Shown here in pieces: positions 46,303 through 55,508 of a DNA stretch of 64,000 nt. The DNA comes from Actinomadura sp. WMMA1423 (GTDB taxonomy: Bacteria; Actinomycetota; Actinomycetes; Streptosporangiales; Streptosporangiaceae), in the NCBI RefSeq assembly GCF_006547145.1, contig NZ_CP041244.1, positions 5,890,001 to 5,954,000 on the forward strand, written 5' to 3'. Within the stretch, counting starts at the first letter, position 1. Each line of letters starts with the position of its first letter. The translations under genes and the position numbers were made by a program. The notes beneath the pieces were generated by a model. That model searched no databases. It was not told the DNA's origin and saw only the letters and a program-made list of their open reading frames with translations.

Positions 46303-47793
46303 GTGAGTGACGAGACCTTCGACGAGCTCCCGGAGCAGATGCGCGTGCGCCGGGAGAAGCTCGACCGGCTCCGCGAGAGCGGGATCGACCCCTACCCGGT
46401 GACCTTCCCGCGGACGGCGACGATCGCCGAGATCCGCGCGAAACACACCGGCCTGGAGCCGGGCACCGAGACGGGCGAGAAGGCCGGCGTCACCGGTCGC
46501 GTCATGCTGATCCGCAACACCGGAAAGCTGTGCTTCGCCACCATCCGGGACGCCGGCGGCGACATCCAGGTCATGCTGTCGCTGGCCAAGGTCGGGCAGG
46601 AGCAGCTCGACTTCTGGAAGCGCGAGGTCGACCTCGGCGACCACGTCGGCGTCGAGGGCGAGATCATCACCTCCCGCCGCGGCGAGCTGTCGATCATGGC
46701 GGACCGGTTCGCGATCACCTCGAAGTGCCTGCGGCCGCTGCCGGAGAAGCACGCGGGCCTGACCGACCCGGAGGCGCGGGTCCGGCAGCGCTACGTCGAC
46801 CTCATCGTCAACGACGAGGCCCGGCGGATGGCGCGGGTGCGCAGCGCCACCGTCCGCGCGGTCCGCGACTTCTGGCACGAGGAGGGCTACCTCGAGGTCG
46901 AGACGCCCATGCTCCAGCCGATCCACGGCGGGGCGGCGGCGCGCCCCTTCAAGACGCACATCAACGCCTACGACATGGACCTCTACCTCCGCATCGCGAT
47001 CGAGCTGTACCTGAAGCGGCTCGTCGTCGGCGGCATCGAGAAGGTCTTCGAGATCAACCGCAACTTCCGCAACGAGGGCGCGGACTCCACGCACAACCCC
47101 GAGTTCACGATGGTCGAGGCCTACGGCACCTACCTCGACTACAACGACATGGCCGACCTGACCCAGCGGATGTACCAGAAGGCGGTCGTCGCCGCTCTCG
47201 GCACCACCGTGGTCGTCCACGACGGCGCCGAGTACGACCTCGGCCTCGCGGAGTGGCCGCGGATCACCCTGTACGGGGCGGTGTCCGAGGCGCTCGGCGA
47301 GGAGATCACGCCGCACACGCCGATCGAGTCCGTGCGCAAGCTCGCGGACGCCCGCGACATCTCCTGGGACCCCAAGTGGGGGCAGGGCAAGCTCGTCCAG
47401 GAGATCTTCGAGGAACTGGTCGAGCACACCCTCGTCCAGCCCACGTTCGTCATGGACTATCCGGTCGAGACGTCCCCGCTGACCCGCCAGCACCGCGAGG
47501 AGCCGCTGCTCACCGAGAAGTGGGACCTCATCGGGTTCGGCACGGAGCTCGGCACCGCCTACTCCGAGCTGGTCGACCCGGTGGAGCAGCGCCGCCGCCT
47601 CACCGAGCAGTCGCTGCTCGCGGCGGGCGGCGACCCCGAGGCCATGCAGCTGGACGAGGACTTCCTGCGCGCCCTGGAGTACGCGATGCCCCCCACGGGC
47701 GGGATGGGCGCCGGCATCGACCGCATGATCATGGCGTTCACCGGCAAGGGGATCCGCGACACGATCCTGTTCCCGCTGGTCAAGCCCGAATGA
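46303..47793 (+). CDS. lysS: Lysine--tRNA ligase (class II)
   Basis: A 496-residue LysRS. An N-terminal OB-fold anticodon-binding domain (VTGRVMLIRNTGKLCFATIRD) is followed by the class II catalytic core with motif 2 (FEINRNFRNEGADSTHNPEF) and motif 3 (GMGAGIDRMIMAF). GTG 46303 sits about 7 bases after a TAGCCT -10-like box, which suggests a leaderless mRNA. Its last 14 bases overlap the convergent P450 gene. Confidence 0.96.
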   Translation: MSDETFDELPEQMRVRREKLDRLRESGIDPYPVTFPRTATIAEIRAKHTGLEPGTETGEKAGVTGRVMLIRNTGKLCFATIRDAGGDIQVMLSLAKVGQEQLDFWKREVDLGDHVGVEGEIITSRRGELSIMADRFAITSKCLRPLPEKHAGLTDPEARVRQRYVDLIVNDEARRMARVRSATVRAVRDFWHEEGYLEVETPMLQPIHGGAAARPFKTHINAYDMDLYLRIAIELYLKRLVVGGIEKVFEINRNFRNEGADSTHNPEFTMVEAYGTYLDYNDMADLTQRMYQKAVVAALGTTVVVHDGAEYDLGLAEWPRITLYGAVSEALGEEITPHTPIESVRKLADARDISWDPKWGQGKLVQEIFEELVEHTLVQPTFVMDYPVETSPLTRQHREEPLLTEKWDLIGFGTELGTAYSELVDPVEQRRRLTEQSLLAAGGDPEAMQLDEDFLRALEYAMPPTGGMGAGIDRMIMAFTGKGIRDTILFPLVKPE

Positions 47794-49006
47794 CGACCGG
47801 GAGTTCGCGCAGCCCGCGCAGCACGAGGTTGTCGCGGTAGACGAGGTCGTCCGTGGCGAGGGCCACGTCGCGCTCGAACAGCTTGCCGAGCGCGACGCGG
47901 CCCTCCAGCCGGGCCAGCGGCGCACCGAGGCAGAAGTGGGCGCCGTGCCCGAACGACAGGTGCTTTGGCGCGTCACGTCCCTCCGCGTAGCGGAGCAGGT
48001 CCAGCCGGTCGGGGTCGTCGAAGACCGCCGGGTCGCGGTTGGCGGCTCCCGTCAGCAGGAGGACGAGCTTGCCGCGCTCGACGAGCGTTCCGTTCAGGTT
48101 CACGTCCTCTAGGGCCGACCTCAAGGTCAGCTGCACCGGCGGGTCGAAGCGCAGTAGTTCCTCCACGGCCGCTTGGACGTTCTCAGGCCGCTCCCGGAAC
48201 AGCTCCAACTGGGCGGGGTCGCGAAGCAGGGCCAGCGCACCGTTCCCGATGAGGTTCACGGTCGTCTCATGGCCCGCCACGAGCAGCAGGATGCACGTCG
48301 CCAGCAGTTCCTGCTCCGAAAGGACGTCGCCGCCGTCAGAGACGCCCACGAGGGCGCTCAGGAGGTCGTCGCGCGGCTCGGCGCGGCGTTCGGCGGCCAG
48401 TTCCCGGAAGTACTCGGCGAACTCGTCGCGCGCCGCGTCCCGCTGGGCGATCTCGGCCTCCGGCAGCAGGAAGTCGGGGTCCAGCCCGCGCGCGAGGCTG
48501 TCGGACCAGCCCTTGAAGAGGTCGCGGTCCTCGGCGGGGACGCCGAGCATCTCGCTGATCACGATGACGGGCAGCGGGTAGGCCAGCGTGGCGATCAGGT
48601 CGGCCTCGCCCGAGACGGGCTCCAGCAGTGCGTCGACGATCTCCTCGATCCGGGGCCGCAGCCGCTCCACGAGGCGGGGCGTGAACGCCTTGCTCACCAG
48701 GCGCCGCAGCCGCGTGTGGTCGGGCGGGTCCATGGTCAGGAACGACCGGTGCCGCCCCTGCGTCTCGCGCCACACGCCGCCGCCCGACGGGCGGTGCCCG
48801 AACCGCGGGTCGCGCAGGACGCGCTCGCACAGCTCGTAGGACGCGGTGACGCGCAGCCCGACGTCCGTCCGGTGCAGGCTCTGCCCGTCCGCCCCGAGCG
48901 TGCGGTAATGGGCGTACGGGTCGGCCCGGAACGCCGGATCACCCGGATCGAAGCCCAGTACCGCGCTCGCCCCCGCCTGCACGGTCTGGGCCGTCCTGTC
49001 CTCCAT
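47780..49006 (-). CDS. Cytochrome P450 (second)
   Basis: A 408-residue P450 starting at MEDRTAQT. The I-helix is LLLVAGHETTVNLIGNG, ExxR is in EELLRFD, and the heme loop is FGHGAHFCLGAPLAR (C359). It lies 58 bp after the LacI-family gene on the same strand and may be regulated by it. No ferredoxin gene is adjacent. It is similar in plan to the P450 at 31.8 kb; its substrate is unknown. Confidence 0.94.
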   Translation of the reverse strand: MEDRTAQTVQAGASAVLGFDPGDPAFRADPYAHYRTLGADGQSLHRTDVGLRVTASYELCERVLRDPRFGHRPSGGGVWRETQGRHRSFLTMDPPDHTRLRRLVSKAFTPRLVERLRPRIEEIVDALLEPVSGEADLIATLAYPLPVIVISEMLGVPAEDRDLFKGWSDSLARGLDPDFLLPEAEIAQRDAARDEFAEYFRELAAERRAEPRDDLLSALVGVSDGGDVLSEQELLATCILLLVAGHETTVNLIGNGALALLRDPAQLELFRERPENVQAAVEELLRFDPPVQLTLRSALEDVNLNGTLVERGKLVLLLTGAANRDPAVFDDPDRLDLLRYAEGRDAPKHLSFGHGAHFCLGAPLARLEGRVALGKLFERDVALATDDLVYRDNLVLRGLRELPVVIRA

Positions 49007-49064
49007 GCCCCAAGCCGACCCGATTCTGAGACGAAATGTCAATAGCGGTGGACGGGGACGCTCG

Positions 49065-50087
49065 CTAAGCGCTTTCTCGAATCACGAGCTCGGGCCGCTG
49101 GACGACCTGCCGGTGCTGGTGGGACCTGCCCTCGCCGATCTCGGCCATCGCGAGTTCGGCGGCCTCCCAGCCGAGCTCGCGGCGCGGCTGGCGGATGGTG
49201 GTGAGCGGCACGGCGGCGCTCGCCGCGAGCTCGATGTCGTCGTAGCCGATGACGGCGATGTCCCCGGGGACGCGGACGCCGAGCCGGGTCAGCTCGTTGA
49301 TCAGGCCGATCGCCAGCAGGTCGTTGGCGCAGAACACGCCGTCCGGCACCGGCGACATGGCCATGATCTCGTGGGCGGCGGCCTGCCCCTCGGTCGGGCT
49401 CAGGGCGTCCTTGACCAGGACGGGCGGCTTGCCGAGGCCCGCCTCGACGATCGTGCGGGCGGCCCCGGTGCGGCGTTGCACGCAGGGCTGCGGCTCCGGG
49501 ACGCCGGTCACGAACGCGATGCGCTCGCGGCCGATGCCGAGCAGATGGGCGGCCGCGGTCTCGCCGCCCGCCACGTGGTCGACCCGGGCGGAGCACACGT
49601 CGACGGCGTCCCGGTCGATCAGCACCACGCTCATGCCCGCGGCGCGCAGGCGCGAGATGTCGCGGGAGCCGAGCCCGACCGGGATCACCAGGACCCCCGC
49701 GGCCCGCTGCTCGGCGAGCAGCTCCAGCGAGCGGCGCTCCTTGGCGGGGGAGTGGTCGCTGGACAGCCAGAGGGCGTCGTGGCCGGCCGCGTTGAGCGCG
49801 GCCTCGGCGCCCCGCGCGACGTCGGTCGCGTACGGGTTGGTGAGGTCCTCGACGACGACGCCGAACGCCCGGCGCGGCTGGTCGCCGAACTCGCCCGCGG
49901 TCCGCTCGGGGCCCGTGCGGAGCCGGCGCGCGGACTCGTTGCGGACGAACCCGAGCTCCTCGATCGCCGCGCGGACGCGGTCACGGGTAGCTTCGGCCAC
50001 GAGATCTGGCCGGTTTAGGACATTCGAAACGGTCCCAACTGAGACGCCAGCACGCCTCGCGACCTCACGAATACTGGTCTGTGGCAA
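49065..50087 (-). CDS. LacI-family transcriptional regulator
   Basis: A 340-residue repressor: N-terminal helix-turn-helix (IREVARRAGVSVGTVSNVLN) and hinge, then a periplasmic-binding-protein-like effector domain. TTG 50087 is preferred because GAGGAG lies just upstream and gives the usual family length; earlier in-frame starts add 33 unlikely residues. LacI proteins usually sense sugars or nucleosides. It is followed on the same strand by a P450 gene. Confidence 0.92.
   Translation of the reverse strand: MPQTSIREVARRAGVSVGTVSNVLNRPDLVAEATRDRVRAAIEELGFVRNESARRLRTGPERTAGEFGDQPRRAFGVVVEDLTNPYATDVARGAEAALNAAGHDALWLSSDHSPAKERRSLELLAEQRAAGVLVIPVGLGSRDISRLRAAGMSVVLIDRDAVDVCSARVDHVAGGETAAAHLLGIGRERIAFVTGVPEPQPCVQRRTGAARTIVEAGLGKPPVLVKDALSPTEGQAAAHEIMAMSPVPDGVFCANDLLAIGLINELTRLGVRVPGDIAVIGYDDIELAASAAVPLTTIRQPRRELGWEAAELAMAEIGEGRSHQHRQVVQRPELVIRESA
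49067..49074. promoter_or_regulatory. LacI-type half-symmetric operator candidate before the P450
   Basis: AAGCGCTT, a perfect 8-bp palindrome with the central CG of LacI-family operators (extended TAAGCGCTTT), overlaps the lacI stop codon and is about 60 bp before the P450 start. Confidence 0.4.
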
Positions 50088-50254
50088 CTCGCTCCTCGTC
50101 CCGCTCCATGGGCGTTTTCCCAGGTAGTGGAGTTTTGCATGGCGTGGCACCGAATGCACGGTCACACATGGTGAACGTACGGGCACGTAGCGCTCTTGAC
50201 CGGCGCTTGACGGGCCGGATCCGGCCGCCTAGCGTTCCGAGCCGAAGCGTAGCT

Positions 50255-50266
50255 TGAAACGATTCA
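50255..50266. promoter_or_regulatory. LacI-type operator candidate in the lacI/luxR gap
   Basis: TGAAACGATTCA matches the LacI-family form TGAAA-CG-TTTCA except one base. It lies in the 490-base non-coding gap (50088-50577) between the divergent lacI and luxR-type genes, about 170 bp before the lacI start. The remainder of the gap shows no gene. Confidence 0.5.
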
Positions 50267-50577
50267 CGATCTTCGTTCACTGACGAGGACCGGTGAGTTC
50301 GGCGGGAGGGGCGGGTGCGGATGGCTGGCGATCACATCCCGTCTCCCTCGGCAGGGCAACGAGTGAATCGTCACCCGGAGTTCCCCCGTACACCCCCGCA
50401 ATCGGCCATGCGGCCACCTCCGGCCAAGCGCGTGAGACAGAAAAGGAACCCGATGATCTAAGTCCGGAAGGGTCCGGACCCGGCAACCCAACGCGCGTAC
50501 AGATCGAGGCCCAACCCGTGCCTGTGCAGCGGACGGCTGCATCCCCGCGGTCATCACCACGGACGAGGGAGGACGGA

Positions 50578-50811
50578 GTGGAAACAGCAGCCACACTCGC
50601 ACGTCGTGGCACCGACGATTTCGGGCTGAGCGAAGAGGAGATCCGGCTGCTCGCCCAGATCGCAAGCGGTGTCACCGCCGATGTGGCGGCACGCAAGCTG
50701 GAACTGAGCGCTCGGACCTTGCGGCGCCGGCTGCGGACGATCTGCGACCGGCTGGAGGTCAACACCCCTATCGAGGCCGTGGTGTGGGCGGCCCGGAGGC
50801 AGCTCATCTAG
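50578..50811 (+). CDS. Small LuxR-type helix-turn-helix protein
   Basis: A 77-residue protein from GTG 50578, with GAGGGAGG six to ten bases upstream. Almost the whole chain is a LuxR/GerE-like helix-turn-helix (LSEEEIRLLAQIASGVTADVAARKLELSARTLRRRL). No receiver or ligand domain is present, so it is a stand-alone DNA-binding module of the kind used in actinomycete development. An in-frame extension to 50293 has no protein-like content and is rejected. Confidence 0.82.
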   Translation: METAATLARRGTDDFGLSEEEIRLLAQIASGVTADVAARKLELSARTLRRRLRTICDRLEVNTPIEAVVWAARRQLI

Positions 50812-50893
50812 CCTGCGACCCCGACGCTCGCCAGGGGACGGCGGGCGTCATCCGGAGAATTGGCGGCTCGTTCGAATACCGTCCGACCCCGCA

Positions 50894-50944
50894 GCGGCGG
50901 CGCCGGCGCCCTGGCAGGTAGGTCCCTGCAGAAGGCGCCGCCGC
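50894..50944. terminator. Possible long-loop hairpin
   Basis: GCGGCGGCGCC (50894-50904) and GGCGCCGCCGC (50934-50944) are exact inverted repeats with a 29-base loop, between the small LuxR gene and the convergent NlpC/P60 gene. It may act as a terminator for either. Confidence 0.4.
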
Positions 50945-51062
50945 GGACGGCGTTCGAACCGCCCAAGCCCTCTGAGGCCTGCCTGAGAACCGGCGACAAC
51001 CCCCGGCCGCACGACGGCCTCCGGCGTTGTCTCGAGCGTGCGTCCGCGAGGCGGTGGCCGGG

Positions 51063-52058
51063 TCAGGCGACTCGTACGCCGCCGGCGAAGGGGCGGCCGT
51101 CCATGGGGGCGATCTTCACCACGTCCCCGGTCTGCGGGGCGTGCAGCATCTTGCCGCCGCCGACGTAGATGCCCATGTGGTGCAGGTCGGAGTAGAAGAA
51201 CACGAGGTCGCCGGGCTGCAGTTGGCTGCGCGACACGTGCGTTCCCGCGTTCCACTGGCTGCCGGTGTAGTGCGGCAGGTTGATGCCGACCTGCTTGTAG
51301 GCCCACATCGTGAGGCCGGAGCAGTCGAAGGAGCTCGGGCCGGCGGCGCCCCACACGTACGGGCGGCCGATCTTGCTCATCGCGTACCGGAGCGCCTGCG
51401 CGGCCTTGCCGCTGCCGACGACGGGGAGCTTGGCCAGCTGGGTGGGGTCCTTGTCGACGAGCTTGCCGCGGATCTTCTCGTAGGCGCTGGTGATCTTCGT
51501 GCGCTGCGACTCGAGCTGCGTCTTCAGGTCCTTGACCTGCTTGGCGCGGGCCTCGGCGGACTTGCGGGCCCGCTGCGCGGACTGCATGGCCTGCATGAGC
51601 CCGAGGACCTGGGTGCTGTCCTGCTTGGCGAAGTAGTGCAGGGTCGCGGCCTGGTCGAGGATGGACTGCGGGTCCTGGGAGGCGACGAAGGAGACCGCGG
51701 GGTCGGAGCCGCCCTGCATGTAGCTCGTCGCCGCGAGGGATCCGACCTTCTGGCGGAGCGCCTCGAGCGTCTTCTCCTGCCGCTTGGCGTTCTCCGTGGC
51801 GACCTTGGCGGCGCGCTGCGACTGCGCGAGCCGGACCTTCAGCCCGTTGTACTGCTCGGTGAGCTGCTCCAGCTGGTCGGCGAGCTTCAGGGCCTTCGTC
51901 CTCAGCTCCTTGGCCGAGGGGTCGGGGTCGGCGTGCGCGACGGCGAGCGTGTGCGGGGCGAGCGCATGCGGAGCGGCCGAAACTGCGATGAGCGCTCCGG
52001 CCGCGGTGGCCGCACGCCAGCGGAAGCGTGAAAGGGAAGCATGCCGCGATCGCTTCAC
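51063..52058 (-). CDS. NlpC/P60-family peptidoglycan hydrolase under c-di-AMP riboswitch control
   Basis: A 331-residue secreted hydrolase starting at GTG 52058 with GAGGAGAGG before it. A signal peptide covers the first ~43 residues (ATAAGALIAVSAAPHALA). A long coiled coil is followed by the NlpC/P60 domain with catalytic C in SSFDCSGLTMWAY and H in HHMGIYV. The gene has a c-di-AMP riboswitch in its leader, as several actinobacterial wall hydrolases do, tying wall cleavage to osmotic/c-di-AMP status. Confidence 0.93.
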   Translation of the reverse strand: MKRSRHASLSRFRWRAATAAGALIAVSAAPHALAPHTLAVAHADPDPSAKELRTKALKLADQLEQLTEQYNGLKVRLAQSQRAAKVATENAKRQEKTLEALRQKVGSLAATSYMQGGSDPAVSFVASQDPQSILDQAATLHYFAKQDSTQVLGLMQAMQSAQRARKSAEARAKQVKDLKTQLESQRTKITSAYEKIRGKLVDKDPTQLAKLPVVGSGKAAQALRYAMSKIGRPYVWGAAGPSSFDCSGLTMWAYKQVGINLPHYTGSQWNAGTHVSRSQLQPGDLVFFYSDLHHMGIYVGGGKMLHAPQTGDVVKIAPMDGRPFAGGVRVA

Positions 52059-52076
52059 GAATACTCCTCTCCTCAG

Positions 52077-52245
52077 CCGCCTACCGGGTTAGCTGACGGG
52101 TTAGGGCTGGAGCAGCCCGTCCGCGGCCGCGCGCGATCCGATCGCTCGCGGCTGCGGATTCACCCCTCACGGCGGGTCTTCAGGGGCGATCCCCTGAAAC
52201 GCTCCGAAAGTGGGTCCCCGGCTCCCAGGAACGCTGGTTGCGACC
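52077..52245 (-). ncRNA. c-di-AMP riboswitch (ydaO-yuaA class)
   Basis: On the minus strand the leader contains the class landmarks in order: GGGAGCCGGGGACCCA (52226-52211), GGGGTGAATC (52167-52158), a variable GC-rich arm, and the closing CAGCTAACCCGGTAGGCGG (52095-52077). These match the conserved ydaO/yuaA core. It ends 18 bases before the GTG of the NlpC/P60 gene. Ligand-bound riboswitches of this class usually switch the gene off. Confidence 0.9.
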
Positions 52246-52538
52246 GGTGGGACTCGGCGGTACGGCCTCCGCTCTGCGGTCGGCCGATGTCAGCGCAGGA
52301 CACTAACGGAACCCGCATTGGATGCCAACCAGAACATGCGAATTCGCAGGTGGTGCGGCGCGGTGTACGAGGAACCACGGGATGTGTCACGCCCGTATCC
52401 TGTGTTCTGGCTCACTTTCGGACGGGCGGGCGGCGCCCCCGGTCGCTCTGGTCCGGTCGCCTGCGTGCGGTGCCCGGTGCGAGGTCTGGCGGAGGGCGGC
52501 CACTGGAGAGCCGCGGCGTTCGATAATCTCGCCTGTTT

Positions 52539-53060
52539 GTGGAAGTCGTGATCCGGCGGGCCCGTACCGCCGACGTCCCGGATATCAGCAGGCTCGTCGA
52601 TCTGTACGCCGGGTCGGGGCGGCGCCTGCTGAAGAAGACGACGGTCAAGCTGTACGAGGACGTCCAGGAGTTCTGGGTCGCCGAGGACCTCCAGCACGGG
52701 ACGCCTGGGCGCGTCGTCGGGTGCGGCGCCCTCCACGTCATGTGGGAGGACCTCGCGGAGGTCCGCTCTGTGGCCGTGGAGAAGGAGTGCGGGGGACGCG
52801 GTATCGGGCACCGCATCGTGACGCGCCTCCTGGAGACCGCGCGGGAACTCGGCGTGCGAAGGGTGTTCTGCCTTACCTTCGAGGTGGAGTTCTTCGCTCG
52901 CCACGGCTTCCAGCAGATCCTGGGGACTCCGGTGGCGCCAGAGGTGTACGAGGAACTCCTCCGCTCCTACGACGAAGGCGTGGCAGAGTTCTTGGACCTC
53001 GACCGGGTCAAGCCGAATACGTTGGGCAACACCCGGATGTTGCTTCGCCTGGAGGACTGA
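52539..53060 (+). CDS. argA: Amino-acid N-acetyltransferase (N-acetylglutamate synthase-like GNAT)
   Basis: A 173-residue GNAT protein. From memory it resembles mycobacterial ArgA (Rv2747) along most of its length: VQEFWVAED, VVGCGALHVMWEDLAEVRSVAV, the CoA loop GGRGIGHRIV, FARHGF, and GVAEFLDLDRVKPNTLGN. It would make N-acetylglutamate, the first intermediate of arginine synthesis. The start is GTG 52539. Other arg genes are not nearby. Confidence 0.86.
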   Translation: MEVVIRRARTADVPDISRLVDLYAGSGRRLLKKTTVKLYEDVQEFWVAEDLQHGTPGRVVGCGALHVMWEDLAEVRSVAVEKECGGRGIGHRIVTRLLETARELGVRRVFCLTFEVEFFARHGFQQILGTPVAPEVYEELLRSYDEGVAEFLDLDRVKPNTLGNTRMLLRLED

Positions 53061-53065
53061 CTCAA

Positions 53066-53884
53066 ATGAGCGATTCCCCCCGCCGCGGGCGGCCTTACCA
53101 GCCCCCGCAGGGGCAGGGCTCCTATGGCCCGCCGCCCCCGTACCAAGGTTCCCAGTGGCAGCAACCGCAGCAGGGGTCGTCCCAGCAGCAGTGGCAGCAA
53201 CAGCCCCAGCAGCAGCAATGGCAGCAGCCGCAACAGGACAACTGGAACCAGCAGCCCGCCTACGACGACCACGGCTCGTACGGCCACGGCTCCTACGGCG
53301 ACAGCGGTGATGTGGCGCTGGCACCGATCTACCGCCGGGCGGGCGCGCGGATCATCGACAACGCGCTCGTCGCCGTCTTCGGGTTCGCTCTCGTCCTCCC
53401 GGTGACGATCGGCGCGTTCGGCCTGGGCAAGCCCGGCAGCAAGACGGAGGACGAGGGGGGTGTGTGGAACTGGCCCATCATCTTCACCCTCTTCTGTGTG
53501 CTCTCCGTGCTGCCGTTCATCTACGAGGCCGTCCAGTTGTCCATGTGGGGTCGCACGCTGGGGAAGCGCGTCCTCGGCCTGGGGGTCGTCCAGGCGCGGC
53601 CCGCGGGCAGCCCGATCACCACGACGCAGGCGGTCTGGCGTGCCGGTATCACCCACGTCGGCTACCAGCTCGGGGTCTTCTTCTTCCTCATCTTGGCGGT
53701 GATGGTGTGGGACTACGCCGCGTACGGGATGGTGCTGGTCTGGGCGGGTGCGCTCATGGCCTACCTCTGGGCGATCTGGGACCAGCCCCTGCACCAGTCA
53801 CTGCACGATCGCTTCGCCGGCACGCTCGTCATTGACGAGCGGGTCGGATATGACGATTCCGAGTACTCCGAGTACGCGGGCTAA
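53066..53884 (+). CDS. RDD-family membrane protein with Q-rich N-terminus
   Basis: A 272-residue protein. The first ~80 residues are rich in Q, P, G and Y with QQQWQQ repeats. Then an RDD domain (YRRAGARIIDNALVAVFGFALVLPV, LSMWGRTLGKRVLGLGVV) has three to four membrane helices. It starts 5 bp after argA. RDD proteins are often ion or solute transport accessory proteins; the role is unknown. Confidence 0.88.
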   Translation: MSDSPRRGRPYQPPQGQGSYGPPPPYQGSQWQQPQQGSSQQQWQQQPQQQQWQQPQQDNWNQQPAYDDHGSYGHGSYGDSGDVALAPIYRRAGARIIDNALVAVFGFALVLPVTIGAFGLGKPGSKTEDEGGVWNWPIIFTLFCVLSVLPFIYEAVQLSMWGRTLGKRVLGLGVVQARPAGSPITTTQAVWRAGITHVGYQLGVFFFLILAVMVWDYAAYGMVLVWAGALMAYLWAIWDQPLHQSLHDRFAGTLVIDERVGYDDSEYSEYAG

Positions 53885-53891
53885 GGCCACG

Positions 53892-54515
53892 ATGGCGGCA
53901 CCGCTCGCCGAGCCGGGACAGAGGCTCCTCGCGCGCGTCGTCGACACGCTCGTCGTCGGCGTCCCCGTCGTTCTCGTCGTCCGTGAGCTCGTGTCCGGGC
54001 ACGCGGCCGACGTCATCGCTCCCACCGCCGTGGCCGGATGCATGCTGCTGTACGAGGCGGTCCAGTTGGCCCTCTGGGGCCGGACGCTCGGCAAGCGCGT
54101 CGCGGGTATCGAGGTGGTCGTGGCGGCCCCTCAGGAGGCCCCTGGAGCGGCTGCGCAGGGCGCTGCGGAAGCCGCCGGTGGCGCCGGGCCCGGTGCCGCT
54201 TCGGCCCTACCCGTGTCCGTGCCCGGATTCGTGCCCGTGGCGGCCCCTGAGCCCGCGGAGAGCGCGGCTCCGGGAGAGGCCGAGGGCACCGGTGCAGGTG
54301 CGCGTCCGGACGTCCTGCGCTGCGTTCTGCGCGCCGCCGTCTATTCGGTGCCGATCGGCTTGCGTCCGATTCCCGTTCTGGGTGTGCTCGCGAGCGTCTT
54401 CTGGGTCGCGAACGCGGGGGTCTTGTTCGAGGGCACGCGCCGTCAGGCCGTTCACGACAGGCTCGCGGGGACGCTCGTGGTAAAACGTCCGCGGCCCGAA
54501 TCCTCGGCCTTCTGA
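53892..54515 (+). CDS. RDD-family membrane protein (second)
   Basis: A 207-residue RDD protein (GQRLLARVVDTLVVGVPVVLVV, LALWGRTLGKRVAGIEVV) with an alanine/proline-rich loop at about 77-135 in the middle of the domain. It follows the first RDD gene by 7 bp and appears to be a diverged tandem duplicate. A role as a heteromeric membrane pair is possible. Confidence 0.85.
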   Translation: MAAPLAEPGQRLLARVVDTLVVGVPVVLVVRELVSGHAADVIAPTAVAGCMLLYEAVQLALWGRTLGKRVAGIEVVVAAPQEAPGAAAQGAAEAAGGAGPGAASALPVSVPGFVPVAAPEPAESAAPGEAEGTGAGARPDVLRCVLRAAVYSVPIGLRPIPVLGVLASVFWVANAGVLFEGTRRQAVHDRLAGTLVVKRPRPESSAF

Positions 54516-55508
54516 GGCCCTCCCGGGCGCCGTGAGGTGCCCGCGGCGTTCCAATACACTCCGTCCAATACCACGCGTCCGATACCGCGCGGTCGCGTGT
54601 GCGGCCCTGTGCGCACGCGAGGCGGCGCACGTGCGCCATACATGCTTTCGCCGAGATGCTCGCTGTTTCCGGGCGTCCGCCGGGCGACAGCATATGCCCG
54701 TTCCTTCCGGTTACGGTCCTGAAACCGGCGGGATCTGTCTCGTCCCGGACGTGGCCTCCGCTTTGGGAGTTCCCCTCCGAAGCCGTTGCCGCCGCCGGAA
54801 CGGGACCGCGTGATTGCGGGCCTGGACTTACTTCGGAAGGCGCGGGCTCGCCCTTGGAACGGACCTTTCGCACGGCATGCCCCGCGCGGCGCGAGCCGGG
54901 CCGAGGGGCGGGTCCGTCCGGGCCCCGGGGCCGGGTTGAAGAACTGGGGCAGGCGGTGGGATTGTGTCCCGATCTTCCGATTTCAGGGCGCCGGCAGGCG
55001 TCCCGCTTCCGCCGCGTGAGCAGGGCGCCTGCCTCGCGCGCACGGCTCCGGCAACAGATTTCGGAGCCGGGCCGTCCGGCGTTATTCGTCCACGTCCCCG
55101 GTCGTGGCGTTGATCAGGCGCTGCCGGTCACCTGCGCAATACCGCGCGGGCGCGCGGTAAGTATCCGATACCGGAGGTTAATCGCGGCGGCGGCGGCGCC
55201 GTCCGCAAACCCGGGGCAATGTGCGCACGCCCGCGCAGGTCAGCGCGGTACGCCGTGACACCGGTCACGGTTGAAAACCCGGGCGGGTCGCCGCGGCATG
55301 GGGAATTGATGGACACCGGGCAGGATCCGGGCGTCATCCGAGGGTCGTGCGCACCCGAAACGACGAGGCCGATTACAGCCGGTAACGAACGGGAAGGCGA
55401 CTTCGTGCGACTGCGGGTTCATGTGGACGCCGGAATTGTCATCTGCGAAGTTCTAGGTATATCTTTGGCACTCGATTAGAGTTTGCTCAAGCCGAAAGGT
55501 CTGTCCCC
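54516..55508 (+). promoter_or_regulatory. Long leader region upstream of lsr2 with candidate promoter
   Basis: No credible gene is seen in about 990 bases; frames in it lack protein-like composition. Near the 3' end TTGTCA (55436-55441) and TATATC (55458-55463) with a 16-base spacer form a good promoter for lsr2. Two related tracts, at about 54709-54734 and 55261-55287 (CCGGTTACGGT and CCGGTCACGGT, each followed by TGAAA and GGCGGG), may be a diverged repeat. Confidence 0.5.

Noticed and set aside
54599..55258. 219-codon frame upstream of lsr2
   Set aside because: No start signal and no protein-like composition.
55465..55482. CIRCE/HrcA element before lsr2 (TTGGCACTC)
   Set aside because: Only one arm is present; the GAGTGCCAA arm is missing.
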